Positions 1-7,342 of a stretch of 39,809 nucleotides of DNA are shown in pieces. Origin of the DNA: Deltaproteobacteria bacterium (GTDB taxonomy: Bacteria > Desulfobacterota > DSM-4660 > Desulfatiglandales > Desulfatiglandaceae); assembly GCA_019309145.1 (NCBI GenBank), contig JAFDGR010000007.1:1-39809 (forward strand), written 5' to 3'. The first letter of the stretch is position 1. Each line of letters opens with the position of its first letter. The position numbers were made by a program, and so were the translations under genes. The notes under the pieces were generated by a model that did no database searches, was not told where the DNA came from, and worked only from the letters and a program-made list of their open reading frames with translations.

Positions 1-1
1 G

Positions 2-931
2 ACCGGTGACACCGAGGCCCTTTCACCCACCATTAATAAAGACAAAATACCCTATGTGTCGGCTTCCTATTCCGCGCACCTGACCAATCCGGCCAAGACC
101 CGGTACAACCTCTTCTTTTCCTCTGACTATTCCACCAATGCGAGGGCGGCCATTACGGCCTGGTTTGACAAGAAATGGCCCGCCAAGTCGGATTACGGGA
201 AGCGGAAACCTCGGTTTGCCTGCTGCTACATGTTTGCCTCTCCGTACTGCAGTGCGCCCATCAAGGCGATCAAGGACCAGGCCAAGATGCTGGGCTTTGA
301 GATCGGTCCTGACCAGGATGTGTCCCTGTTCGCCCTGGATACCAAGAGCCAGATCATGGCGCTCAAAAAGTTTAAACCGGACCTCCTCTGGCACGGGAAC
401 ACCACCATGTCGGTTTCCGCTACCATCAGGGATGCCTATGCCCTCGGGCTCACCGCCGACTGGATTATCAACAACTGGGGATTTGACGAGAACCTCCCGC
501 GCCTGGCAGGCGATGCCGCAGAGGGTGTCATGGGAGCGACCCCCTGTGCGTTCTTCGGCCAGGACTACAAGAACATGGACATCGTGGTAAAAACAGCAAA
601 GAAATATAATCCCGGCGTGCCCTTGAAAAAGAGGCTCATTCGCACAATTCAGGCCTGGGGTGACGCATTAATCACCTGGGAGGCCATGAAACGGGCGGAC
701 AAGGCCGGCGACCTGAGCGGCCCCGGCATTATGACCAAGGGGTTTGAGACATTAAGGAATTTTGATATTGGTCTTGGTGCCTCGCCTATCACCTTTACCG
801 CGACAGATCACCGGCCTACAACCGGGTGCCTGATCCAGGAATGGAAGAACGGCAAGTTCCAGGAAGTTGAGCGGGTGGACCTCAAGAAACGCTGGCCTCA
901 GAAATGGGCCAAGGAATGGCTCGGATGGTGA
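2..931 (+). CDS. ABC transporter substrate-binding protein, branched-chain amino acid (Liv/Peripla_BP_6) type, 5' truncated
   Basis: The reading frame is open from base 2 with no start, so the N-terminus and its expected signal peptide lie outside the window; about 309 C-terminal residues are visible. Text such as TGDTEALSPTINKDKIPYVS resembles the first lobe of periplasmic Liv-type binding proteins, followed by the second lobe and a C-terminal block (ITFTATDHRPTTG, then IQEWKNGKFQEVE) typical of the family. It would capture a small carboxylate or amino acid in the periplasm for the ABC transporter whose ATPase follows 64 bases later. Family members in anaerobes often bind aromatic or fatty acids rather than leucine, and the neighbouring CoA ligase and thiolase make that plausible, but the ligand cannot be read from the sequence. 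Family call secure; substrate unknown. Confidence 0.88.
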   Translation, partial: TGDTEALSPTINKDKIPYVSASYSAHLTNPAKTRYNLFFSSDYSTNARAAITAWFDKKWPAKSDYGKRKPRFACCYMFASPYCSAPIKAIKDQAKMLGFEIGPDQDVSLFALDTKSQIMALKKFKPDLLWHGNTTMSVSATIRDAYALGLTADWIINNWGFDENLPRLAGDAAEGVMGATPCAFFGQDYKNMDIVVKTAKKYNPGVPLKKRLIRTIQAWGDALITWEAMKRADKAGDLSGPGIMTKGFETLRNFDIGLGASPITFTATDHRPTTGCLIQEWKNGKFQEVERVDLKKRWPQKWAKEWLGW

Positions 932-995
932 GATTCGCTTTCGTTTCAGTCATAGAAAACCTTTACACATCCCATCCCTTGGAGGTTTTTGAACC

Positions 996-1808
996 TTGGA
1001 AGCTGCAGAACCCATTTTGAAAATCAAGAACATCGAGGTCAGATATCATGAGGTGATCCTGGTCCTGAAAGGGGTTTCCATTGAGGTCCCTGCCGGCGGC
1101 ATCATTGCACTGCTCGGGGCCAATGGGGCAGGGAAGAGTACGACCCTGAAGGCCATATCAGGGCTCCTGAAGGTGGAGGACGGTGAGGTGACTGACGGCG
1201 CCATCGATTTTGAAGGGCGTCACATTCACCGTGAGAAGGCAGCCCGTATCGCCAAGATGGGGATCGTCCAGGTTATTGAGGGACGCCGCGTCTTTGAACA
1301 CCTGACCGTGGAGGAAAACCTGAAGGTGGGCGCTCATCTCAGGAAGACCGGCTCTGTACGAGAAGGACTGGAGATGGTGTATCACTATTTCCCGCGCTTG
1401 CGGGAGAAAAGGACCGAGACGGCCGGGTTTGTCAGCGGCGGTGAACAGCAGATGACTGTCGTGGGGAGGGCCCTCATGACCGAGCCAAAGCTGGTCCTGC
1501 TCGATGAACCCTCCATGGGTCTGGCCCCCATGCTCATTCACGAGATCTTTAACATCATCATGCAGCTCAATAAAGAACAGCATATTTCCATTCTCCTGGT
1601 GGAGCAGAACGCGAAGCTGGCTTTGAATGTGGCTCCCTATGCCTATGTGATGGAAACGGGGAGGATCGTCATGGATGATACTGCTGAAAAACTGAGCGAG
1701 AATGAAGATATTAAGGATTTCTATCTGGGTCTCAGTGACAAGAGTGGGAAGAGAAAGAGTTTTCGCGACGTGAAACACTACAAGCGAAGAAAGAGGTGGC
1801 TCGCCTGA
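996..1808 (+). CDS. livF: Branched-chain amino acid-type ABC transporter ATP-binding protein LivF
   Basis: Cytoplasmic ATPase of a Liv-type importer, 270 residues. Walker A GANGAGKS is at residues 41-48, the ABC signature SGGEQQ at 147-152 and Walker B LVLLDE at 166-171. The order of motifs and the phrase LLVEQNAKLAL are characteristic of LivF rather than LivG. The start is TTG at 996, chosen because GGAGG at 981-985 lies 10 bases upstream and no better ATG exists. It follows the binding-protein gene on the same strand; permease genes and livG must lie before the window. It is about 30 residues longer than the usual LivF: the extra tail (about 248-270) is highly basic and ends KRRKRWLA. The role in import is from family knowledge; the tail's function is unknown. 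Confidence 0.93.
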   Translation: MEAAEPILKIKNIEVRYHEVILVLKGVSIEVPAGGIIALLGANGAGKSTTLKAISGLLKVEDGEVTDGAIDFEGRHIHREKAARIAKMGIVQVIEGRRVFEHLTVEENLKVGAHLRKTGSVREGLEMVYHYFPRLREKRTETAGFVSGGEQQMTVVGRALMTEPKLVLLDEPSMGLAPMLIHEIFNIIMQLNKEQHISILLVEQNAKLALNVAPYAYVMETGRIVMDDTAEKLSENEDIKDFYLGLSDKSGKRKSFRDVKHYKRRKRWLA

Positions 1809-1839
1809 ACAGAAACATAATTCAAGTCGGAGGGACGAA

Positions 1840-1900
1840 GGCGGAATGCGGAATGTTCTTCTCTCTTGATTCCAAATTCCAAATTCCGACTTCCGAATTC
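1840..1900 (+). repeat. Heptanucleotide tandem repeats between livF and the LEA14-like gene
   Basis: Two copies of GCGGAAT stand at 1841-1854, then a pyrimidine-rich stretch, then about four and a half copies of the 7-base unit TTCCRAM at 1870-1900. The first block read on the opposite strand (ATTCCGC) resembles the second, so the two could pair imperfectly in RNA. The array ends just upstream of the ribosome binding site of the next gene. Such simple heptamer arrays are non-coding; no function is claimed. Confidence 0.7.
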
Positions 1901-1919
1901 AAAAGAGGGAGGTTCTATC

Positions 1920-2516
1920 ATGCATAAAAAACTGGTTCTTTTAACCGTGATGATTTTTGCCCTCGGAGTGGTGTTTGCATCCTGTGCAGGCATGCAGGTC
2001 AAGCCCACCGCCGCCAACTTCAAGAGTCCGGTGATCACGCTGGATTCTTTCGAAGTCCCCCAGTATGATGGATACTGGTATATTTCCTCAAAAGTGAAGC
2101 CCACAAAAGGAGATGCGGGAAATCGAGGCGCTCCGCTTCCCATGAGCTTTCTTTTCGACATCCAGAACCCGAACCCCTTTCCCGTGTTGCTGGAAGGGAT
2201 AAAATTCACGGTAGCATTTGATAACGATTTTCAGATAGTGACCGTGAACAATGATGATTCCTACTGGATCCCGGCGGGAAAGACAGACCAGGTACGGGTG
2301 AACACCCTGATCACGACCCGGTCTGCCCTGTTGAGCCTGCTGGTCACCGGAGGGTATAAGTTGAAGGATCGCGGATGGAGTCCCTGGAAGGCCCTGGAGA
2401 GATGGTGGCGGGGGGTCCCGGATTATTCAGTTCCCGTGAAGGTAACGGAAGGCGCGTTTACCTTCAAGGCTGACGGGCTCATCAAGGTTCTCCCCTTTGA
2501 AGGGGTGGTAAAATAA
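1920..2516 (+). CDS. LEA14-like (LEA_2) lipoprotein
   Basis: A 198-residue protein that begins with a lipoprotein signal: basic MHKK, a hydrophobic stretch LVLLTVMIFALGVVFA, then a lipobox-like FASC with the modified Cys near residue 21. The mature part has the pattern of the water-stress/hypersensitivity LEA_2 beta-sandwich: FLFDIQNPNPFPVLLEGIKF, then a turn and VPVKVTEGAF near the end. Exported LEA14-like lipoproteins are common in this phylum; their role is not well defined (periplasmic, possibly envelope stress). GGGAGG about 8 bases before ATG 1920 fixes the start and excludes the in-frame upstream ATG at 1866. The gene ends 14 bases before a strong terminator hairpin. Family call is from pattern recognition. 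Confidence 0.75.
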   Translation: MHKKLVLLTVMIFALGVVFASCAGMQVKPTAANFKSPVITLDSFEVPQYDGYWYISSKVKPTKGDAGNRGAPLPMSFLFDIQNPNPFPVLLEGIKFTVAFDNDFQIVTVNNDDSYWIPAGKTDQVRVNTLITTRSALLSLLVTGGYKLKDRGWSPWKALERWWRGVPDYSVPVKVTEGAFTFKADGLIKVLPFEGVVK

Positions 2517-2530
2517 CACCGGAAGTAAAG

Positions 2531-2573
2531 AGGGGTCGGGCTCGCTTGTCTGCAGAAGCCTGACCCCTTTTTT
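2531..2573 (+). terminator. Intrinsic terminator hairpin lying directly before the acyl-CoA ligase
   Basis: A 12-pair stem (AGGGGTCGGGCT at 2531-2542 with AGCCTGACCCCT at 2557-2568, one G-U pair) is followed by a six-T run at 2568-2573. It is well placed to end the transcript of the lipoprotein gene (stop at 2516). It leaves only 15 bases before the acyl-CoA ligase start at 2589, so that gene must be read through it or be controlled by it. Confidence 0.85.
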
Positions 2574-2588
2574 ATGAGGGAATCTATT

Positions 2589-4121
2589 ATGGGACTTTAC
2601 GATTTTACCTTTTATGACCTTATCAATCAAAATGCCGTTTCTTTCAAACAAAAGGACGCATGGTTCGAAGTTGATGACGGACGCACCCTGACCTTTTTGG
2701 AATACAAGAATAAGGTGGATCAGCTGGCTTTAGGTATTCGAAAATGTGGCATCAAAAAGGGTGACCGCATAGGCGTTTTAGGAAAGAACAGCCTTGAATT
2801 TTTTCTCCTTTATGGCGCGGCCGCTGGCTTGGGCGCCATTATGCTGCCTATCAATTGGAGGCTCGCAGCCGATGAAGTTGCATACAATCTGAATGATTGT
2901 GAACCCACGATTGTGTTCGTGGATAAGGAATTCCAGGAGGAGGTGGATGGGATAAAAGACAAGCTTCCATCTGTGAAGGAGTATTTCAATTTAAACAGCG
3001 AGGGAGGAACGTTTTCAGATTTTGGTTCTTTGATGAATCATGGGAATGATTTCGAACCGGCAGAGATATGCACGGATGACGGTTTTGTCATTATCCATAC
3101 AGCAGCCGTGGCAGGAAGGCCCAGGGGGGCCTTGCTGAGTCACGGCAATGTCCTCTGTGCTGACATGCATGTTGATTACCTTTGCAATCTCACACCGCGG
3201 GATGTCCATTTAAATATCCTTCCTCTTTTTCATGTTGGCGGGCTCTTTCTGGCCTCATCGGCATTTCATGCCGGGGCCTTGAACGTGAATGTGACCAAGT
3301 TTGACGCGGAAAAAGCCGTGGAACTTATTCGCGAAAAAAAAGTCTCCATACTGATCGAGTTCCCTCCCATCCTCGACTCAATTCTTGAACAACAGGAAAA
3401 AACCGGGGCGGATATCAGTTCATTGAAATCTGTGGCCGGTTTAGAAGCACCCGGGACTATTGAAAAATATCAGGAGGTGACCGGTGGCACATTTTATGTC
3501 CTGTATGGGCAGACAGAGACCTCATGCCTGGCGACCTTTGGTCCTTATAATGATCGACCGGGCGCTGCCGGAAGGACATTGCCCCTGGCAGAGGTAAGGC
3601 TTGTGGATGACTATGACCGTCCGGTCCCTGTTGGAGAGGTGGGCGAGATTACCATGAAAGGGCCCATGGTTTTTAAAGGCTATTGGAATCTTCCCGAAGA
3701 CAATGAGTACACATTCAGGAACGGCTGGCATCATACAGGTGACCTGGGTCGCTTTGATGAAGAGGGTTTCCTCTGGTATGCCGGGAGGAAAGCGGAGAAG
3801 GAACTGATCAAGCCGGGCGGTGAAAATGTGTATCCTGCCGAAGTTGAAAAAGCCATCCTGGAACACCCGGCGGTGGAAGAAACAGTGGTTTTCGGGGTCC
3901 CGGATCCCAAGTGGAAGGAAGGGATCAAGGCGGTCTGTCTTTTGAAGAAAGGAGAGCGTCTTGAGCGCCGGGAACTTATCGAATTTGTTGGAGAGCGTAT
4001 TGCCCGGTACAAGAAACCACAGTACGTGGAATTTGTGGATGAGTTTCCTCGCCTGGATGATGGAAACCCTGACCGAACGAAGATAAAAGAATTGTACGGA
4101 GGAGAACAGGAAGGGAGTTGA
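2589..4121 (+). CDS. Acyl-CoA synthetase (AMP-forming), ANL superfamily
   Basis: A 510-residue cytoplasmic ligase that would activate a carboxylic acid to its CoA thioester through an acyl-adenylate. Visible motifs: YGQTETS in the core (A5), WHHTGDLGRFDEEGFLWYAGR (A7/A8), GGENVYPAEVE at the hinge and a Lys-containing C-terminal tail (DRTKIKELYG) where the catalytic Lys is expected. The phosphate-binding loop, normally SSGTTGxPKG, is degenerate here: HTAAVAGRPRG at residues 170-180. The start at 2589 has GAGGG at 2576-2580 eight bases upstream; the in-frame ATG at 2574 overlaps the terminator T-run and has no ribosome site. The acid substrate cannot be told; a Liv transporter and a thiolase nearby suggest fatty or aromatic acid use. 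Confidence 0.88.
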   Translation: MGLYDFTFYDLINQNAVSFKQKDAWFEVDDGRTLTFLEYKNKVDQLALGIRKCGIKKGDRIGVLGKNSLEFFLLYGAAAGLGAIMLPINWRLAADEVAYNLNDCEPTIVFVDKEFQEEVDGIKDKLPSVKEYFNLNSEGGTFSDFGSLMNHGNDFEPAEICTDDGFVIIHTAAVAGRPRGALLSHGNVLCADMHVDYLCNLTPRDVHLNILPLFHVGGLFLASSAFHAGALNVNVTKFDAEKAVELIREKKVSILIEFPPILDSILEQQEKTGADISSLKSVAGLEAPGTIEKYQEVTGGTFYVLYGQTETSCLATFGPYNDRPGAAGRTLPLAEVRLVDDYDRPVPVGEVGEITMKGPMVFKGYWNLPEDNEYTFRNGWHHTGDLGRFDEEGFLWYAGRKAEKELIKPGGENVYPAEVEKAILEHPAVEETVVFGVPDPKWKEGIKAVCLLKKGERLERRELIEFVGERIARYKKPQYVEFVDEFPRLDDGNPDRTKIKELYGGEQEGS

Positions 4122-4129
4122 GTTGTGCA

Positions 4130-4873
4130 ATGAAAGCACACGTTTCACCTTCCATCATCCTGAGAATAAAAGAAATCGGGGAATCAGACCTGGTCGTCAC
4201 GTTTTTCAGTGCGGATCGGGGCCGATTGAGAGGTATTGCAAAGGGGGCGAGGAGGAGCCGCAGGCGATTCGTGAACTGCCTGGATCATTTTTGTCTCTCA
4301 ACGCTTGAATACACCGAAAAGCCGGGGCGTGATCTCTGTTTTCTCCAATCAGGAAAACTCCTGGAGAATTTCCCTTCCCTGAGATCAGATTACACGTTGC
4401 TTTCCCTGGCCAGTTACATGGTGGAGCTTGCCGAAATCCTTTTCCCTCTCCGGGTTGCTGATTCCGCCATGTTCGAACTCCTGAAGAAATGTCTTGGTGC
4501 GCTTCACGAGGGAAAAGAGAAGGAGACGCTTCGGGTTTTGTTTGAAGCGCGGGCAATGACACTTGGAGGGTATGGAATCCAGTTGCACGGTTGCAGTATC
4601 TGTAAGAGACCCTACGAAGGAGAGGGGCGGGCTGTTTTCAAATGCGAAAGGGGGGGGATTGCCTGCCTCAAATGCGCGCGGGAGACAGCCGATACACCTG
4701 GGATGAATCCCTTGAGCGTGGGAACGCTTGATAGATTACAGTCAGGTTGGTGGCCGGAACATGCATCACTTCATCTGGAAGAGGAGGTGATACAGGAACT
4801 CCGGCCAGTCCTCGCCAGGCACATCGAATACCGCATCGGGAGACGCTTGAAAACTTCCACCTCCCTCGGATGA
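4130..4873 (+). CDS. recO: DNA repair protein RecO
   Basis: A 247-residue protein with the RecO layout: an N-terminal OB fold (SIILRIKEIGESDLVVTFF, then GRLRGIAKGARRSRRRF) and a C-terminal helical part with a zinc-binding set at Cys155, Cys158, Cys172, Cys179 and Cys182. RecO loads RecA on SSB-coated single-stranded DNA with RecR in the RecFOR gap-repair pathway. ATG 4130 is preferred because GGGAG lies 12 bases upstream; an in-frame TTG at 4118 sits on top of that site. It begins 8 bases after the ligase stop and so is probably co-transcribed with it. It ends 15 bases from the convergent thiolase. Confidence 0.92.
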   Translation: MKAHVSPSIILRIKEIGESDLVVTFFSADRGRLRGIAKGARRSRRRFVNCLDHFCLSTLEYTEKPGRDLCFLQSGKLLENFPSLRSDYTLLSLASYMVELAEILFPLRVADSAMFELLKKCLGALHEGKEKETLRVLFEARAMTLGGYGIQLHGCSICKRPYEGEGRAVFKCERGGIACLKCARETADTPGMNPLSVGTLDRLQSGWWPEHASLHLEEEVIQELRPVLARHIEYRIGRRLKTSTSLG

Positions 4874-4888
4874 ACGCCTCCCGCAGGT

Positions 4889-6139
4889 CTAGATCATTTC
4901 AAGGGCGCACGCCATGGAAACCCCGCCGCCGCCGCAGAGGGTCGCGAGCCCGAAACTCTTTCCATGTTTTTTCATGGCATAAAGAAGAGTTACCATGATT
5001 CTGCACCCGGTTGAGCCCACCGGATGACCGAGACCGATCCCGGAACCATTGATGTTGGTGATTTCCCGGTTCAGGCCCAATTCCTTCTCGCATCCAAGAT
5101 ACTGGGCTGCGAAGGCTTCATTCACCTCAATGAGTTCGAAATCTTCCAGCTTAATATCCGGATTCCTTTCGAAGAGGTTTCTCACGGCAGGCACCGGGCT
5201 CAATCCCATGACCGAAGGATGGCAGGCTCCTCTTCCAATTGCCGTGATTTGCGCGATGGGCTGGATGCCCAGTTCCTTGGCCTTGTCGGCGGACATAATG
5301 ACCATTGCACTGGAACCGTCATTGATACCCGAAGAATTTCCCGCCGTAACTTTCCCTATTTTTGGTATGAAGGCGGGAGGAAGCTTCTTGAGGTCTTCGA
5401 GCGTGAGGCCAGGACGGAAATGTTCGTCCTTATCGAAAATGATGGGTGGCTTTTTCCTTTTCGGCACTTCAACAGGGACGATTTCGTCCTTGAAATCTCC
5501 TTCTTTCGTGGCCCTCTCCGCGTTGTTGTGGCTGCGAAGTGCTACCTCGTCCATTTCTTCCCGGCTGATATTATGGAGCTGGGCAATGAATTCAGCAGTG
5601 TGCCCCATAATATATGGCTTCCCTTTGAAAAGTTCGAGCGGCATGCCTTCTTTCACGGGGCCATCCTCAGGATGAGGGATGAGATGGGATCCACAATGGA
5701 GCGCGTGGATCATATTGTCCACGAACACGTGGTCCTGGAGTCGGCATCCCCAACGGGCATTTGGGACGGAGTAGGGCACACCGGACATGTGTTCCACACC
5801 GCCTGCCAGGATGATGTCCGCCATGCCCGCCTGAATCATGGCCATCCCTGATATGACGGCCTCCATGCCGGAAATACAGACACGGTTTACGGTCACCGCG
5901 GTCACGGTATCTGGAATCCCGGCCATCAGAGCGCAGACGCGTGCGACATTCAATGCATCTGCCGGCTCCACGCAGCAACCGAACCGCACATCGTCGATCA
6001 TGGAGGGTTCAATGCCTGCCCTTCGGATTGCCTCCTTCATGGCGACACTCCCGATAACGGCGGCATTCAAGTCGCGAAGGGTCCCTCCAAAGGCACCAAC
6101 GGCTGTTCTGCACGCAGAGACTATTACCACGTCTTTCAT
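4889..6139 (-). CDS. Thiolase (acetyl-CoA C-acyltransferase family)
   Basis: A 416-residue thiolase with the full catalytic set: Cys88 (NRVCISGMEAV), His372 (GHPVGSTG) and Cys402 (CGGGG), plus NEAFAAQ. It would cleave 3-ketoacyl-CoA with CoA in beta-oxidation, or condense two acetyl-CoA; sequence alone does not decide. The usual NxNGGAIA motif reads NINGSGIGLGH. Two adjacent ATGs exist (6142 and 6139); AAGGAG at 6148-6153 gives 8-base spacing to 6139, so that is chosen. The gene follows the 46-residue basic protein by 16 bases on the same strand, with its ribosome site just beyond that stop, so the two form an operon. The promoter and an attenuator-like hairpin lie upstream of the small gene. 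Confidence 0.92.
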   Translation of the reverse strand: MKDVVIVSACRTAVGAFGGTLRDLNAAVIGSVAMKEAIRRAGIEPSMIDDVRFGCCVEPADALNVARVCALMAGIPDTVTAVTVNRVCISGMEAVISGMAMIQAGMADIILAGGVEHMSGVPYSVPNARWGCRLQDHVFVDNMIHALHCGSHLIPHPEDGPVKEGMPLELFKGKPYIMGHTAEFIAQLHNISREEMDEVALRSHNNAERATKEGDFKDEIVPVEVPKRKKPPIIFDKDEHFRPGLTLEDLKKLPPAFIPKIGKVTAGNSSGINDGSSAMVIMSADKAKELGIQPIAQITAIGRGACHPSVMGLSPVPAVRNLFERNPDIKLEDFELIEVNEAFAAQYLGCEKELGLNREITNINGSGIGLGHPVGSTGCRIMVTLLYAMKKHGKSFGLATLCGGGGVSMACALEMI

Positions 6140-6155
6140 CATCGCTACTCCTTTT

Positions 6156-6296
6156 CTAGTCTTCCTTGTGTCCGGCAAGTGATCTCAGGATTTTCGTGTT
6201 TTCCTGGAGGCGCTTCATATCCGCCTTGAGGTTTTTTCTGTTGGGCCTGGCTTTTCTGGCCCTGATGAGTTTGGTTTTCTTGGAATTGGAAGCCAT
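6156..6296 (-). CDS. Small basic protein of unknown function (46 residues), upstream of the thiolase
   Basis: MASNSKKTKLIRARKARP begins a 46-residue, strongly basic, Cys-free product, predicted helical in its second half (KADMKRLQENTKILRSLAG). The evidence that it is translated is good: AAGGAG at 6305-6310 stands 8 bases from the ATG, and the stop (6156-6158) abuts the ribosome site of the thiolase. The charge pattern suggests nucleic acid or ribosome binding, but that is inference. I recognise no named family. It sits behind a sigma-70-like promoter (6389-6417) and a terminator-like hairpin (6313-6343). A longer in-frame version starting at 6344 lacks a ribosome site and would run through the hairpin. 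Confidence 0.72.
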   Translation of the reverse strand: MASNSKKTKLIRARKARPNRKNLKADMKRLQENTKILRSLAGHKED

Positions 6297-6312
6297 GGTT
6301 TGATCTCCTTCG

Positions 6313-6343
6313 AAAAAAATTGATGACCCTTTGAAAGTCATCA
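6313..6343 (-). terminator. Terminator-like hairpin in the leader of the small protein/thiolase operon (possible attenuator)
   Basis: On the minus strand TGATGAC pairs perfectly with GTCATCA; extending inward with two G-U pairs and one A-U gives a 10-pair stem with a 3-base loop, followed after one A by seven T. Three bases later comes the ribosome site AAGGAG. Since only 16 bases separate the T-run from the small gene's ATG, its promoter must lie upstream and the hairpin is transcribed. It could also simply end the purQ transcript. Confidence 0.7.
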
Positions 6344-6388
6344 TCCGCCCACGAGCGGGCAGTTGACGATTTCAGAAAATCGCAAGTA

Positions 6389-6417
6389 AGCATACTATCA
6401 TGAGAGAGGAGGGTCAA
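6389..6417 (-). promoter_or_regulatory. Sigma-70-type promoter for the small protein/thiolase operon
   Basis: On the minus strand TTGACC (6417-6412) and TATGCT (6394-6389) are separated by 17 bases. Predicted start near 6382 gives an 86-base leader. That leader can form CGATTT-TCTG-AAATCG at its 5' end, a GC hairpin around 6346-6360, and the terminator-like hairpin just before the ribosome site. Confidence 0.5.
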
Positions 6418-6433
6418 GGGGAAATGTGATGTG

Positions 6434-6464
6434 AGGCGTCAGGCATCAGGCGTAAGGCGTAGGG
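6434..6464 (+). repeat. Heptanucleotide tandem repeat (AGGCRTM) between purQ and the thiolase operon
   Basis: Four consecutive 7-base units, AGGCGTC, AGGCATC, AGGCGTA and AGGCGTA, followed by AGGG. The array lies in the non-coding gap after the purQ stop (minus strand) and just upstream of the promoter at 6389-6417. It has the same period as the array at 1870-1900 but a different unit. Confidence 0.7.
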
Positions 6465-6517
6465 TATTTAATGGTGAGGAGTATTTTTGGTTTTTCGTGA
6501 GCCTGAAGCCCTGCGCA

Positions 6518-7342
6518 TTAGCAATTTTCTCTCAGGTATTGGACCGCGTTCCTGAAGAGTTGAATACCTTTCCCTTCTTCGGTTTCCAGCGTCTTCCCTT
6601 CGCGAAGCAGGATTTCCTTGTCCCTTGTCCATGCGGGGTGATTTGTAAAATGGTTGTATGCCTCCGGGTGTGGCATGAGCCCCAGAATTCTGCCGCTCGG
6701 ATCGCAGATCCCCGCGATATCCCCCAGCGAGCCGTTTGGATTCCAGGGATAGCGCCCATTGGCTTGATTTCCTTCAGGATCCGCATACTGGAGTACAACC
6801 TGGTTTTGATGGAAAAGGTTGGCCAGGTCGCTCTCTGCGGCAAAAAATTTTCCCTCTCCATGGCGCACGGGGAGCTCTATGGAAGGCATTTCCCTGGTAA
6901 AAACGCAGGGTGATTCGCTGTTGATCTTTAATGTTACCCAGGTGTCCACAAAGTTCCCCGAATCATTATACGTGAGTGCAACACGCCGTTCATCGTACCT
7001 GCAGTTCAATGCGGGCAACAACCCAAGGTTTACGAGGCATTGAAATCCATTGCAGATCCCGAGGATAAGCCTGCCGGAGTCCACAAAACGAGCGATCTCG
7101 TCCCCCAGGCGCCGTTTTATTTTGGCCGCCATGATCACGCCTGCCCCGTGATCATCTCCCCAACTGAATCCCCCTCCGAAGACCAGGATATGATAATCTT
7201 CGAGCTGGAGCGTCTTGTCGAAGATGACCTGGTTTATATGGACCCGATCCGGTTCAGCTCCTGCCTGGGTAAGGGCGTATTGGGTTTCATAATCACAGTT
7301 CAGCCCATAGCCGGTGAATATCAATGCCCTTATTGGATTCAT
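6518..7342 (-). CDS. purQ: Phosphoribosylformylglycinamidine synthase, glutaminase subunit PurQ
   Basis: Class I glutamine amidotransferase, 274 residues, supplying ammonia from glutamine for the fourth step of purine synthesis (FGAR to FGAM). The nucleophile is Cys97 in GICNGFQ and the His-Glu pair is at about 225 and 227 in PHPEAYNH. It is longer than the compact PurQ of Bacillus (about 227 residues) and resembles the amidotransferase domain of large PurL proteins, here encoded separately. Its ATG (7342-7340) overlaps the PurL stop (7341-7339) by the classic 4-base arrangement, so translation is probably coupled and the subunits made in equal amounts. No clear terminator is seen right after it; the first candidate is at 6313-6343. 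Confidence 0.93.
   Translation of the reverse strand: MNPIRALIFTGYGLNCDYETQYALTQAGAEPDRVHINQVIFDKTLQLEDYHILVFGGGFSWGDDHGAGVIMAAKIKRRLGDEIARFVDSGRLILGICNGFQCLVNLGLLPALNCRYDERRVALTYNDSGNFVDTWVTLKINSESPCVFTREMPSIELPVRHGEGKFFAAESDLANLFHQNQVVLQYADPEGNQANGRYPWNPNGSLGDIAGICDPSGRILGLMPHPEAYNHFTNHPAWTRDKEILLREGKTLETEEGKGIQLFRNAVQYLRENC

Noticed and set aside
5024-5851. Long plus-strand frame opposite the thiolase
   Set aside because: It is the antisense of a complete thiolase with all catalytic residues; the frame lacks a ribosome site and any recognisable domain.
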